Assembly (NCBI RefSeq): GCF_947491795.1
Contig: NZ_CANLKW010000003.1
Coordinates: 1-64,000 of the forward strand
Source: an uncultured Roseobacter sp.
Lineage (GTDB): Bacteria; Pseudomonadota; Alphaproteobacteria; Rhodobacterales; Rhodobacteraceae
Length of the DNA stretch: 64,000 nt
Direction of reading: 5' to 3'
The translations under genes were made by a program, and so were the position numbers. Below the pieces are notes generated by a model. It was not told where the DNA came from. It made no database searches and saw only the letters and a program-made list of their open reading frames with translations. Of the stretch, positions 25,196 to 34,565 are shown one piece after another. Position 1 is the stretch's first letter. Each line of letters opens with the position of its first letter.

Positions 25196-25981
25196 ATGAC
25201 CCTGGGCCTCAAAATCACGAATGTTTCAAAAACATGGAATCCGGACGGGCCAGATCCGGTACCGGCTGTGCGCAACCTGACGCTGGACGTTGCTTTGGGC
25301 GAATTCGTTGTCCTTCTCGGTCCTTCGGGCTGCGGAAAAAGCTCGCTTTTATACATCGTTGCTGGGTTGGAAGACGCAACCGATGGGAGCGTGACATTCG
25401 ACGGACTTAGAGTGACCGAACCCTCGCCCGAACGCAGCCTGATCTTTCAGGAAGCCTCGCTTTATCCATGGCTGACCGTGCAGGACAACATCACGTTCGG
25501 TCTGAAAATCGCCGGTCTAAGCCCGAAAAAGCAGCACGAGGCGGCAGAGCGCCTGCTGCAGCTTGTCGGCCTTGTCGGTGCAGGCGACCGTCGCCCCCAT
25601 GAACTGTCCGGTGGGATGCGCCAACGCGCGGCGCTGGCCCGCGCGTTGGCGATGAAGCCGAAAGTGCTGTTGATGGACGAACCTTTTGCCGCGCTCGACG
25701 TCCAGACGCGCGCCCGCATGCAAGGCCATCTGCTCAACATCTGGGAGAGTTCAAAGGCCTCGGTCCTGCTCGTGACACACTCTATTGACGAGGCGCTCGC
25801 ACTTGCGGACCGTGTCGTTGTCTTCACCGCCCGCCCCGGCCAGATCAAAGCCGAGATCCCCATCACCGCGCCGCGTCCACGCGACATGCGCAGCCCCGAA
25901 ATGATCGAACTCGCCCGCCAATGCGAAGCACTTTTGGGCGAAGAAGTCGAAAAATCCTTTAAAGAGCAGGAACTGACATGA
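25196..25981 (+). CDS. ABC transporter ATPase, SsuB/TauB type
   Basis: 261 aa. Walker A is GPSGCGKS (42-49), the Q-loop LIFQEASLYPW, the signature LSGGM (137-141), Walker B VLLMDEP (157-163), and the H-loop VTHSIDEALALADRV. All catalytic positions are intact, in contrast to the fragment at 21089-21271. It energises the adjacent permease and possibly the orphan double permease upstream. Its stop overlaps the amidohydrolase start by 4 nt (ATGA), so uptake and hydrolysis genes are co-translated. Confidence 0.9.
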   Translation: MTLGLKITNVSKTWNPDGPDPVPAVRNLTLDVALGEFVVLLGPSGCGKSSLLYIVAGLEDATDGSVTFDGLRVTEPSPERSLIFQEASLYPWLTVQDNITFGLKIAGLSPKKQHEAAERLLQLVGLVGAGDRRPHELSGGMRQRAALARALAMKPKVLLMDEPFAALDVQTRARMQGHLLNIWESSKASVLLVTHSIDEALALADRVVVFTARPGQIKAEIPITAPRPRDMRSPEMIELARQCEALLGEEVEKSFKEQELT

Positions 25982-27519
25982 GCGTCGAAATCATCACCGC
26001 GCGCTGGATTGTCACGGGCGTATCCAAGGATGACACGGCTGAGATGATTGAGGGTGCCGGTCTTGCCCACGAGGATGGCGAGGTGCTTGCCGTGGGTCCA
26101 TCCACCAAGATCAAGGCCGCCTACCCCGATGCGCCTGTGACTGACCACCCAAATCACCTGATCATGCCCGGGCTGGTCAACAGCCATCACCATATCGGGC
26201 TGACCCCACTGCAACTGGGCGCGCCGGATGAGCCGCTGGAAATCTGGTTCGCCGCACGGCTGGCGATGCGCAAGATCGACCCCTATCTGGATACGCTGTT
26301 CTCGGCCTTCGAGATGATCGCCTCGGGTGTAACCACCGTGCAGCATATTCAGGGCTGGGCCGTGGGCAACCTGGAACAGGTCACGGCGTCGGCGAGTGGT
26401 GTGCTCAGGGCCTATGACGATATCGGCATGCGGGTGTCCTACTGTTATGCCGTGCGCGAGCAAAACCGGTTTGTCTATGAGGCGGACGAGGAGTTCTGCA
26501 AACGTCTGCCCTCTGATGTCGCCAAGGTCATGGCAGCGCATTTCAAAAAGCTGACCATGCCATTTGACGAGTATTTGCAGCTGTTTGACGCGCTGACCGC
26601 GCAGCAGACTACCCAGCGGGCGCGTATACAGCTGGCCCCTGCCAATCTGCACTGGATGACAGACGATGGTTTGCTTGCCTTGCAGGATAAATCCAAATCG
26701 GCTGGCGTGCCAATGCATATGCACTTGCTCGAAACCGCTTATCAAAAAGAATATGCCTTCCAGCGCACCGGAACAACGGCCGTCAGGCATCTGGAAAAGC
26801 TGGGGCTTTTAGGCCCACACATGACGCTTGGCCACGGGGTCTGGATGACCGAGGAAGACATCGAAATTTGTTCAGGCACAGGCACCTGTATCTGTCACAA
26901 CTGTTCGTCCAATTTCCGCCTCCGCTCAGGCGTACTGCCTTTGATGGAGTTGCAAAAACGCGGCATGACAGTGGGCATGGGCATGGACGAGGCTGGCATC
27001 AACGATGATCGCGACATGTTACAGGAAATGCGCATGGCTTTGACCGTGCACCGCGTGCCGGGCATGGACCGTGCGGATGTGCCATCGCCCGCACAGGTGT
27101 TGCGCATGGCCAGTGAGCATGGCGCCATGACCACCGCCTTTGGCGCGACGATCGGGCGATTGGATCCGGGCCGCAGGATGGACGCGGTCATTCTGGATTA
27201 CGACAGCGCCACCTACCCGTTCCAGGACCCGGACATCGCCCCGCTGGATGCATTGATTCACCGGGCCAAGACCAAGGACGTCAAAGCCGTCATGATCGAA
27301 GGACGCGTCGTTTACGAGGATGGCCGGTTCACCATGATCGACCGCGAGGCCGTCATGGCACAAATTGCAGAAGCCCTGTCTTCGCCACGCGACAATGACG
27401 AACAGGAACGCCATTGGTTGCGCGAGCAGGTCATGCCTGTCGTCGAGGATTTCTACCACGAGTATCTGCGGAACACTGCAACACGGACGCCATTCTACAA
27501 GAGCTCTTCCTCCACATGA
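25978..27519 (+). CDS. TRZ/ATZ-family amidohydrolase (aminohydrolase/deaminase)
   Basis: 513 aa, longer than the usual 440-480. Metal ligands of the AtzB/TrzN/8-oxoguanine-deaminase group are visible: HxH in LVNSHHHIGL (H70, H72), a third His in MHMHLLET, a fourth region GHGVWM, and the catalytic Asp in GMDEAG. It hydrolyses an amino or amide substituent of a heterocycle, releasing ammonia. The C-terminal 60 residues (RHWLREQVMPVVEDFYHEYL) extend the family core. Substrate cannot be set from sequence. It overlaps the next amidohydrolase by 4 nt; both follow a NitT/TauT transporter. Confidence 0.82.
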   Translation: MSVEIITARWIVTGVSKDDTAEMIEGAGLAHEDGEVLAVGPSTKIKAAYPDAPVTDHPNHLIMPGLVNSHHHIGLTPLQLGAPDEPLEIWFAARLAMRKIDPYLDTLFSAFEMIASGVTTVQHIQGWAVGNLEQVTASASGVLRAYDDIGMRVSYCYAVREQNRFVYEADEEFCKRLPSDVAKVMAAHFKKLTMPFDEYLQLFDALTAQQTTQRARIQLAPANLHWMTDDGLLALQDKSKSAGVPMHMHLLETAYQKEYAFQRTGTTAVRHLEKLGLLGPHMTLGHGVWMTEEDIEICSGTGTCICHNCSSNFRLRSGVLPLMELQKRGMTVGMGMDEAGINDDRDMLQEMRMALTVHRVPGMDRADVPSPAQVLRMASEHGAMTTAFGATIGRLDPGRRMDAVILDYDSATYPFQDPDIAPLDALIHRAKTKDVKAVMIEGRVVYEDGRFTMIDREAVMAQIAEALSSPRDNDEQERHWLREQVMPVVEDFYHEYLRNTATRTPFYKSSSST

Positions 27520-29027
27520 CGGGCATGATGTTCCGGAACGTTCGGCTTTTTGATCTTGAGAGATCGGAAGGCATGTCGCCAGCCTGCGACCTGCGCGTCA
27601 AAGGGGGAAAGGTCGCACAGATCGGCCCTGACCTCACCCCGGAACCGGACGAAGAGATCATCGAAGGCCATGTGAATCTTTTGATGCCCGGCCTGATCAA
27701 CGGCCATTTTCATTCGGCGGTGAACCATATGAAAGGGCGGTTGCCGTCGCTGCCGCTGGAAGTGTTCATGTTGTATGAGTGCCCCGAACTGGAAGTGCTG
27801 CGCCCGACCCCGCGTGAGGCTTACTTGCGCACGATGCTGGGATGTATCGAAATGCTCCGTTCTGGCACCACCAGTGTGCAGGACGATTGCTTTTTTGTGC
27901 CAGCCCCAGAACCCGAGATCATCGACGCTGTTGCACAGGCATACACCGATAGCGGAATGCGCGCACGGCTTGCCTTGGACCAACCAGAGCTGAGCGAATT
28001 GGAGAAGCTCCCTTTTCTGCGCGACATCCTGCCCGATGATTTGCGGCACGAACTCTCTGTCCCGACCGGCGCGCCCGCCAGCGCACTTCTTGAAAGCTAC
28101 GCGCATCTGATCGACACATGGCATGACACCTCAGACGGACGCATCAAGGCCGCGGTCTCATGCTCTGCGCCACAGCGCGTTTCGCCTGACTATTTCGCGC
28201 AGTTGGACGATCTGAGTATCCGCAATGACCTGCCATTCTATGCCCATATGCTAGAAACGCGGCTTCAGCGGGTGTTCGGAGAGGTCTGCCTGAGCGGTCG
28301 CTCGCTGGTACGCTACACCCACGATCTGGGGCTTTTGAGCGACCGGATGAATGTCATACATGCGATTTGGGTAGATGATCCGGATCTTGACCTGCTGGCC
28401 GCATCCGGTGCTTCAGTTGCGCATAACCCAAATTCTAATCTGCGCCTTGGCAGTGGCGTTATGCGCTGGCGCGCCATACAGGATCGCAAGATTCCTGTCT
28501 GCCTTGGTGTCGACGAAGCCATTGCGGATGACGCGATCAATATGTGGTCCGTGATGAAGACAGCTGCATCGCTTCACACGCTTAGCGATTGGGACTACGA
28601 GCGCTGGCCCCAGGCAGTCGAAGTTTTGAATGCCGCAACCCAGGGCGGTGGAACAGCTATGCGTGAGCCGGGACTTGGCACTATGGCGATTGGCGCGCCA
28701 GCAGATCTGATCCTGATCGACCTGAAAGCACTCCCGTTCGTGCCGCTCAATAACTTGCCAAGGCAATTGGTGCATTGCGAGTTGGGGCAATCTGTAAGGC
28801 TCACAATGGTGGCCGGACGTGTGGTCACCCGGAACGGACGATTGCAAACCGTGGACGAAGACGCGATCCTGGCCGAAGCCTCGGCCGTTTTCGCCGGCAA
28901 GCAAAACGCGATGAATCTGGCGGACAAACGGGTCGAAAAATTCCTGCCCTATTACCGTGAAATGTACCTGCGTGCCGGACAATATGACCTGCCCGTGGAA
29001 CGCAGGATAGATCATTTAGCCCGATGA
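27516..29027 (+). CDS. second TRZ/ATZ-family amidohydrolase
   Basis: 503 aa from ATG 27516 (MTGMMFRNVRLFDLE), chosen because it overlaps the previous stop as ATGA; an upstream in-frame extension would run through the other gene. HxH is in LINGHFHSAVN, further ligands in FYAHMLET and VIHAIWVDD, and the Asp in LGVDEAIADD. HNPNSNLRLGSGV is typical of cytosine/guanine deaminase relatives. It is related to its upstream neighbour but distant. The pair probably works on successive or alternative heterocycle substrates imported by the transporter. Confidence 0.8.
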   Translation: MTGMMFRNVRLFDLERSEGMSPACDLRVKGGKVAQIGPDLTPEPDEEIIEGHVNLLMPGLINGHFHSAVNHMKGRLPSLPLEVFMLYECPELEVLRPTPREAYLRTMLGCIEMLRSGTTSVQDDCFFVPAPEPEIIDAVAQAYTDSGMRARLALDQPELSELEKLPFLRDILPDDLRHELSVPTGAPASALLESYAHLIDTWHDTSDGRIKAAVSCSAPQRVSPDYFAQLDDLSIRNDLPFYAHMLETRLQRVFGEVCLSGRSLVRYTHDLGLLSDRMNVIHAIWVDDPDLDLLAASGASVAHNPNSNLRLGSGVMRWRAIQDRKIPVCLGVDEAIADDAINMWSVMKTAASLHTLSDWDYERWPQAVEVLNAATQGGGTAMREPGLGTMAIGAPADLILIDLKALPFVPLNNLPRQLVHCELGQSVRLTMVAGRVVTRNGRLQTVDEDAILAEASAVFAGKQNAMNLADKRVEKFLPYYREMYLRAGQYDLPVERRIDHLAR

Positions 29028-29090
29028 AGGGGATTGACGCAGACTTGGCTTGCCTGCATGTGGCGGGCTTTATGCTGTTGGTGCGAGCTC

Positions 29091-29771
29091 ATGTCCAAAG
29101 GACCCGATACGAAATCCGAGCATGCGACAACGGGTGCCGAAAACGTTGCAGCGATTTTGCGCGACCGTATCGTCAAGGGCGAATTGGCGCCCCTGGATCG
29201 CATTGTGGAACGGCGTCTGTCTGCGGAACTCATGGTATCGCGCACCCCTATCCGCGAAGCACTCAAGCTGCTTGAGGCCGACGGCCTGATCGAGATCAAT
29301 CTGCACCGGGGCGCAATCGTCTCTGAATACCGGCCCGAAGAAGCTCTCTTGCTTTTTGATGTCATCGCCAGTCTGGAGGCCCTCGCGGCCCGGCGGGTCA
29401 CCGAGACAATGACGGCTGATGTGCTGCGCCAACTGGAAGATTTGCACGGAACAATGCTGGACCACCACAGGGCTGGACGAACGAACGACTATTTCGATAT
29501 GAACACCGTCATTCACGACTTCATCATAAAAAGCTGTGCAAATCCTGTTCTGATCGCGACCCACCAAAGACTCATGATCCGGGCACGACGGGGTCGGTTC
29601 CTGGCGATCATGAAACCAGAACGGCTTGAGCAGGCAGTTGCCGAGCATGAAGACCTGATGCAGGCGTTTCGGGATGGCAATGCGCAGCAAGCCTCTGAGG
29701 TGTGGGAAACGCACCTGCGTCACACCGGAGAAACGATTACAGAGGTTCTGACGTCTCAGTCAGTTTCCTGA
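29091..29771 (+). CDS. GntR-family regulator, FadR/FCD subgroup
   Basis: 226 aa from ATG 29091 (MSKGPDTKSEH). The N-terminal winged helix (about 15-80) contains VAAILRDRIVKGELAPLDRI and VSRTPIREALKLLEADGLIE. The C-terminal helical FCD domain (about 90-215) has the metal/ligand residues in DMNTVIHDFI and THLRHTGE. It lies between the amidohydrolase pair and the Pot-type transporter, all on the plus strand. A likely ligand-responsive repressor of one or both operons. The 147 nt after it hold the promoter of the next operon. Confidence 0.88.
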   Translation: MSKGPDTKSEHATTGAENVAAILRDRIVKGELAPLDRIVERRLSAELMVSRTPIREALKLLEADGLIEINLHRGAIVSEYRPEEALLLFDVIASLEALAARRVTETMTADVLRQLEDLHGTMLDHHRAGRTNDYFDMNTVIHDFIIKSCANPVLIATHQRLMIRARRGRFLAIMKPERLEQAVAEHEDLMQAFRDGNAQQASEVWETHLRHTGETITEVLTSQSVS

Positions 29772-29918
29772 GAGTCTTCTCGCCAGCACTTTTGTGAAAT
29801 TTAGCCTAAAATTCTATCACTGTAGTAAAACTGCGGCCTCCCTAACGTAAAATTTGAGACACCCGGAAAATGGCATGCCATTTTTTTGTGACGACAGAAA
29901 AAGCACAGGGGGCTGAAA

Positions 29919-30974
29919 ATGCAACGGTTGACACAAGCAGGAATGACACGTCGATCCATGTTGAAAGGATCGGCATATACGGCACTTGGAACACTCGCCG
30001 CACCAGGTATTCTGCACGCTCAAACCACGGAACTGGTGATCGGTTGCGCAGGATCGCACACCGCATGGATGGAGCAGATCGTCGTGCCACACATGAAAGA
30101 CGCCATCGGTGCGGATATCCTTTTTGAGGGGACCAAGTCTTCGGTCAACCTCGAGAAAATGTCCTCGAACAAAGACGCGCCCTATCTGTCGGTTGTCCAG
30201 ATGGACGATCCGGTCATGATCCAGGCGGTCGAGGCCGATCTGTTGACGCCGATCACATCAGGCCCTGTGCCAAATATGTCGGATCTGCGCCCTGATGCGG
30301 TGCATATGGATGGCATGTGGTGCAACTACGTCCAACCCTGGGCGGGCGTTGCCTATAACACCGACTTCAAATCCGGAGGCGTTGCATCATGGGAAGACCT
30401 CTGGGCACCAGAGGCCAGGGGCCAGTTGATCATCCCGTCCCTGCAAAACACCGAAGGTATGTGGACCTTGTTCATGTCAGCGATGCTCGGCTCTGGAAAG
30501 CCATTCTCGGAAGCGCAATATGAAATCGACGCGGCTTTTGAGAAGCTGGAGGAACTGAAACCCAACCTTTTGTCCGTCTACACAACGATGAGCCAGGCGT
30601 TCAACCTGCTTGAACAAGCCGAAATCACCATGCTCGCGGGCAATTTCTCGTCCTACACGCTGCCACGCAAAGCGACGGGCGTTCCTGTGGATCTGGCCGC
30701 TCCGTCCGAGGGCATCTTTGCCATGCCATCCGGCATCTGCCTTGTCAAAGGCGGTCCAAACGCGGAACTGGCCGAAGCCTACGTTAACGAAATGCTTGGA
30801 CCAGACATGCAAGCCGCCATTGCCGACTTCGCCACCTCTGTTCCTGCCAACACCACCGTGAGCGCGGGTGCCATTATTCCAGATGGCGTGCCCATTTACG
30901 CCCCCGACTGGGCATTCGTCGCCGCCAACCGTCGTGCATGGATCGAACGTTTCGACAAGTTGATGGCGATCTGA
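29919..30974 (+). CDS. Tat-exported ABC binding protein, PotD-like
   Basis: 351 aa. The signal has TRRSMLKG (R11-R12) and ends ILHAQT. The mature chain is of the spermidine/putrescine/iron(III) type-2 binding fold: KMSSNKDAPYLSVVQMDDPV, then GVAYNTDFKSGG and SWEDLWAPEARGQLIIP. A good AGGGGG ribosome site precedes ATG 29919. Ligand unknown; given the neighbours a ureide, hydantoin or amine. First gene of the binding protein, ATPase, permease, permease operon, which runs on through overlaps into catabolic genes. Confidence 0.85.
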   Translation: MQRLTQAGMTRRSMLKGSAYTALGTLAAPGILHAQTTELVIGCAGSHTAWMEQIVVPHMKDAIGADILFEGTKSSVNLEKMSSNKDAPYLSVVQMDDPVMIQAVEADLLTPITSGPVPNMSDLRPDAVHMDGMWCNYVQPWAGVAYNTDFKSGGVASWEDLWAPEARGQLIIPSLQNTEGMWTLFMSAMLGSGKPFSEAQYEIDAAFEKLEELKPNLLSVYTTMSQAFNLLEQAEITMLAGNFSSYTLPRKATGVPVDLAAPSEGIFAMPSGICLVKGGPNAELAEAYVNEMLGPDMQAAIADFATSVPANTTVSAGAIIPDGVPIYAPDWAFVAANRRAWIERFDKLMAI

Positions 30975-30977
30975 CCA

Positions 30978-32063
30978 ATGGCACCCCCCGCACCGCGGGA
31001 CATGGGCGACAGCAAATACCTGGACGTCACTGCCGTTGGCAAGGCGTTCAAGGGCACCTCTGTCATGTCTGGTATGGATTTTCGCGTAGGGCGAGGAGAG
31101 CTGGTGTCTCTTCTCGGGCCGTCCGGTTGTGGCAAGACAACCCTGCTGCGCATCATTGCGGGGCTGACCACAGCCGACAGCGGTGAGGTTCTGCTCGACG
31201 GGCGCGCGATCACATCCGCACCAGCCCATAAACGCAATATCTCAGTTGTCTTTCAAAGCTACGCGTTGTTCCCGCATCTGACGGTCGCCGAAAACGTCGC
31301 CTTTGGTCTGCGGGCACGTGGGCACGCAAAGACCGATTGCGGCCCCAAAGTGGCCGAGGCCCTTGCCCTGGTGCGTATGAGCGATTTTGCCGAACGCAAG
31401 GTTGCAGCGTTGTCGGGGGGGCAACAACAACGTGTTGCCGTCGCAAGGGCTCTGATCGTCGATCCTGTTCTTTTGCTATTGGACGAACCCTTTTCCGCGC
31501 TGGATCGCAAACTGCGTGAGACCATGCAGGTCGAATTGAAAACCTTGCTGCGCGACCGCAACATGACCGCGATTTTTGTGACCCATGATCAAGATGAGGC
31601 GATGGGCGTCTCGGACCGTATTGCGGTCATGAACGCGGGCCAGATTGAACAATTTGCAACACCATCAGAGCTTTATGCGCGCCCGGCCAGTGCCTTTGTC
31701 ATGGATTTCGTTGGCCTGTCGACGCGCCTGAACGGAGAGGTGATCGAAAGTACCGAAAACCGCTCAACCATTCGCAGCGCATACGGGACCGTCCACGCCC
31801 CCGGCACATTCGTCCCCGGCACCGAAGTCACTATCGGTGTGCGGCCAGAGTTGGTTAAAACCCGCGCCGCTGAAAACACACTCCGCGTCACTTTGGCGGA
31901 CGCCATGGTGCTGGGCTCCAAAACACAACTGCATGGACGCGCCGAAGCCGGCGACTGCCTGCTTTGCGAAGTGCCCGGAATGAACTCGGATTATGCGCCC
32001 GGCGATACGGTGACATTTGGCTGGGACGTCGCAGATACGCTTGTCTACGAGACGGGCACATGA
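30978..32063 (+). CDS. ABC transporter ATPase, PotA-like
   Basis: 361 aa. Walker A is GPSGCGKT, the Q-loop VFQSYALFPHL, the signature LSGGQQQR, Walker B LLLLDEP, and the H-loop VTHDQDEAM. A C-terminal TOBE-type domain follows (from about residue 270). It starts 3 nt after the binding-protein gene and overlaps the first permease by 4 nt (ATGA at 32060-32063). Confidence 0.92.
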   Translation: MAPPAPRDMGDSKYLDVTAVGKAFKGTSVMSGMDFRVGRGELVSLLGPSGCGKTTLLRIIAGLTTADSGEVLLDGRAITSAPAHKRNISVVFQSYALFPHLTVAENVAFGLRARGHAKTDCGPKVAEALALVRMSDFAERKVAALSGGQQQRVAVARALIVDPVLLLLDEPFSALDRKLRETMQVELKTLLRDRNMTAIFVTHDQDEAMGVSDRIAVMNAGQIEQFATPSELYARPASAFVMDFVGLSTRLNGEVIESTENRSTIRSAYGTVHAPGTFVPGTEVTIGVRPELVKTRAAENTLRVTLADAMVLGSKTQLHGRAEAGDCLLCEVPGMNSDYAPGDTVTFGWDVADTLVYETGT

Positions 32064-32890
32064 CCGGCCGCGCAGAACGCATCGGCCTTCTGGCTTTACC
32101 CGGTCTTAGCTTTCTGGCCGTCATCTACGCGCTGCCGCTGTTTATGCTGCTGCTGAAATCAGTCCAGATTGACGGCCAGTTCTCGTTCGCGGAATACGTT
32201 GCTTTTTTCAGCGACAGCTACAATCTGTCGGTCCTGTGGCGGACGTTGCGCGTGGCGCTGCTGACCACGGGGCTGGCGCTGATCATCGCCTACCCTACCG
32301 CCATCATCATGGCCCGCGCAAAGGGCTTTTGGCTGTCCGTCTTTCTGGTCGCTATGGTTCTGCCAATGTCCGTGGGCGTGGTCGTAAAGGCCTTTGCCTG
32401 GACGATCCTGTTTCGCACGCGCGGCGTGCTGAACGACACGCTGATGTCGCTGGGCATTACCGACGCGCCTATTCGGATGCTGTTCACGGAAACCGCGCTG
32501 ATCATTGGCGCGGCAAATGTCTTTCTGCCCTTTATGGTGCTCCCAATCTACGCCGTGCTCCGCCAGATGGACAGCCGCCTCCCCGAGGCCGCGGCCTCGC
32601 TTGGGGCAACACCTGTGTTCCGCTTTATGAACGTCACCTTTCCGCTTAGCCTGCCGGGCGTGGTCGCTGGCTGCGCCTTTACCTTCAGCCTCGCGATTTC
32701 GATGTATGTGATCCCATCACTTATCGTGGGCGAACGCCAGCAAACACTGTCCATGCTGACGGCGCGGTCGTTCCTGTATCTGCGCAACGAAGCATTGGGG
32801 GCTACGATTTCCTCCATCCTGCTGTTGATCGCGATCTCAGTGGTTCTGACCTCAAGCTGGGCGGCAAACCGTTTGGGGGCGCGGCAATGA
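32060..32890 (+). CDS. ABC transporter permease, PotB-like
   Basis: 276 aa from ATG 32060 (MTGRAERIGLLALPG), chosen because of the ATGA overlap. About six transmembrane helices. The coupling loop is LPEAAASLGATPVFRFMNVT. It pairs with the next permease, whose start overlaps its stop by 4 nt. Confidence 0.9.
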   Translation: MTGRAERIGLLALPGLSFLAVIYALPLFMLLLKSVQIDGQFSFAEYVAFFSDSYNLSVLWRTLRVALLTTGLALIIAYPTAIIMARAKGFWLSVFLVAMVLPMSVGVVVKAFAWTILFRTRGVLNDTLMSLGITDAPIRMLFTETALIIGAANVFLPFMVLPIYAVLRQMDSRLPEAAASLGATPVFRFMNVTFPLSLPGVVAGCAFTFSLAISMYVIPSLIVGERQQTLSMLTARSFLYLRNEALGATISSILLLIAISVVLTSSWAANRLGARQ

Positions 32891-33687
32891 CCGGAACGGA
32901 CCGCCTTGCACTGGCCCTCAGTTGGGTCGTCGCGCTTGGCTGTGTGATCTTCCTGATGCTGCCCATCGTCATCACATTGGCTGCGTCCTTTACATCCTCG
33001 GCAGTCTACACCCTGCCCCCGCCCGAATGGTCGCTGCGCTGGTATCAATCACTTGAGCGCCGATCCGGCCTGTGGGAGGCCGTCACCCTGTCGCTGAACC
33101 TTGCGGTGGTCTCGACGGCCATTTCACTGATCCTTGGTACACTGGCGGCCATCGCTGTTACCCGAGGCTCTTTCCGCGGACGCGAGGCCATTGCGACCTT
33201 TACGGTGTCACCGCTCATGATGCCCGGGCTGGTGGTGGGTGTCGCCTTACTTCAGTTCTTCCGCGAAATAGGGCTGCGCGACGCTTACGTCTCGCTCCTT
33301 CTGGGTCATATCGTGATCACATTGCCTTTTGTGATGCGCACGCTGCTGGCCTCGATGGCCGCGTTTGATTTCAGCCTTGTCGATGCAGCGCGGACCCTTG
33401 GCCTGAGCTACCCGCGGGCCATTTTTCAAGTACTCGTGCCCAACCTTGCCCCAGCTTATCTGACGGGAGGTTTATTCGCCTTTCTGGCGTCGATGGACAA
33501 TTATCCGATTTCGATTTTCCTCACAGATGCACGCAACAAAACACTGCCCATCAAAATGTTGCAGTACCTCGAGGAACAGCCCGACCCCTCACTGGCCGCC
33601 ATCTCTTCGGGGCTGATCCTGCTCGCCTGTATTGTTCTGGTGATCGGGTCACGCACCGTCGGTCTGAACAGGATGATCCAGGGATGA
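32887..33687 (+). CDS. ABC transporter permease, PotC-like
   Basis: 266 aa, six transmembrane helices. The coupling loop is LVDAARTLGLSYPRAIFQVL. It completes the 29919-33687 transporter. Its stop overlaps the start of the PuuE-like hydrolase by 4 nt, tying the transporter to the catabolic genes that follow. Confidence 0.9.
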   Translation: MTGTDRLALALSWVVALGCVIFLMLPIVITLAASFTSSAVYTLPPPEWSLRWYQSLERRSGLWEAVTLSLNLAVVSTAISLILGTLAAIAVTRGSFRGREAIATFTVSPLMMPGLVVGVALLQFFREIGLRDAYVSLLLGHIVITLPFVMRTLLASMAAFDFSLVDAARTLGLSYPRAIFQVLVPNLAPAYLTGGLFAFLASMDNYPISIFLTDARNKTLPIKMLQYLEEQPDPSLAAISSGLILLACIVLVIGSRTVGLNRMIQG

Positions 33688-34565
33688 GCCGGGACCTGCG
33701 CGGATACTGGGGCGCTGAGCCCGTCCCTTGCTGGCCAAACGGAGCGCGGCTGGCCGTCTCCTTCGTCGTCAATATCGAGGAAGGCGCAGAGCTGTCGATC
33801 GCCGCAGGAGATGAGCGCAACGAAAGTCGCTATGAGGCTGTCGAAGAGGTCAAAGGTGCGCCGGACCCCTGTATGGAAAGCCACTTTGGCTATGGCCCCC
33901 GACAAGGGTATCGGCGGATCGTGGACGCCCTGGCCGCGCATAACGCAAAGGCATCCTTTTCCACCTGCGGACGCGCCGCAGAGGCAACCCCGTGGTTAAT
34001 CCGGGACGCTGTGGAGCGTGGCCACGAGGTGTCTTGCCACGGTTGGCGTTGGGAGACCCATGCAGGCATGGCTGAGGCGCATGAGCGCGAGATTATTGCC
34101 CGCACCCATGCATCTATCGCACGGATCGCCAGGGTCGCGCCCGTTGGCTGGCACACCCGGTCGGCCACCTCGCCACAAACCCGCGACCTGCTGAAGGAAC
34201 ATGGCGGGTTTAGCTATGACAGTAACGCCTATGACGATGACATTCCTTACATGGATGGCACTCACGTCGTACTGCCCTATGCCTTTGACACCAATGACAT
34301 GCGCTTCTCTCCCGGCGGTGGCTTCGTGCAGGCGCGGGACTTTTCCGACTACGTGATCGCAGGGTTCGACCGGCTTTATGCCGAAGGCGGAAAAGCCGCG
34401 CGCATGATGTCCATCGGATTGCACACCCGTATCATCGGACGCCCTGCCCGCATTGGCGCGCTGGAGGCTGTTCTGACCCACATCACCGCTCACAAGGACG
34501 TCTGGATCGCCCCCCGCCGCGACATCGCCGCCTGTTGGGCGAAGCATCATGGAGATGCGGAATGA
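33684..34565 (+). CDS. PuuE-like hydrolase of the polysaccharide-deacetylase fold (allantoinase type)
   Basis: 293 aa. It starts with the NodB-fold signature found in cofactor-independent allantoinases: WPNGARLAVSFVVNIEEGAE. FSTCGRAAE and HEVSCHGWRWETH follow, with the fold's His, and the late motif YDSNAYDDDIPYM. Known relatives open the allantoin ring; others act on related cyclic amides. A second copy lies at 39414-40337, about 45% similar by eye. It overlaps genes on both sides by 4 nt, in the long operon begun by the Pot-type transporter. Confidence 0.82.
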   Translation: MSRDLRGYWGAEPVPCWPNGARLAVSFVVNIEEGAELSIAAGDERNESRYEAVEEVKGAPDPCMESHFGYGPRQGYRRIVDALAAHNAKASFSTCGRAAEATPWLIRDAVERGHEVSCHGWRWETHAGMAEAHEREIIARTHASIARIARVAPVGWHTRSATSPQTRDLLKEHGGFSYDSNAYDDDIPYMDGTHVVLPYAFDTNDMRFSPGGGFVQARDFSDYVIAGFDRLYAEGGKAARMMSIGLHTRIIGRPARIGALEAVLTHITAHKDVWIAPRRDIAACWAKHHGDAE

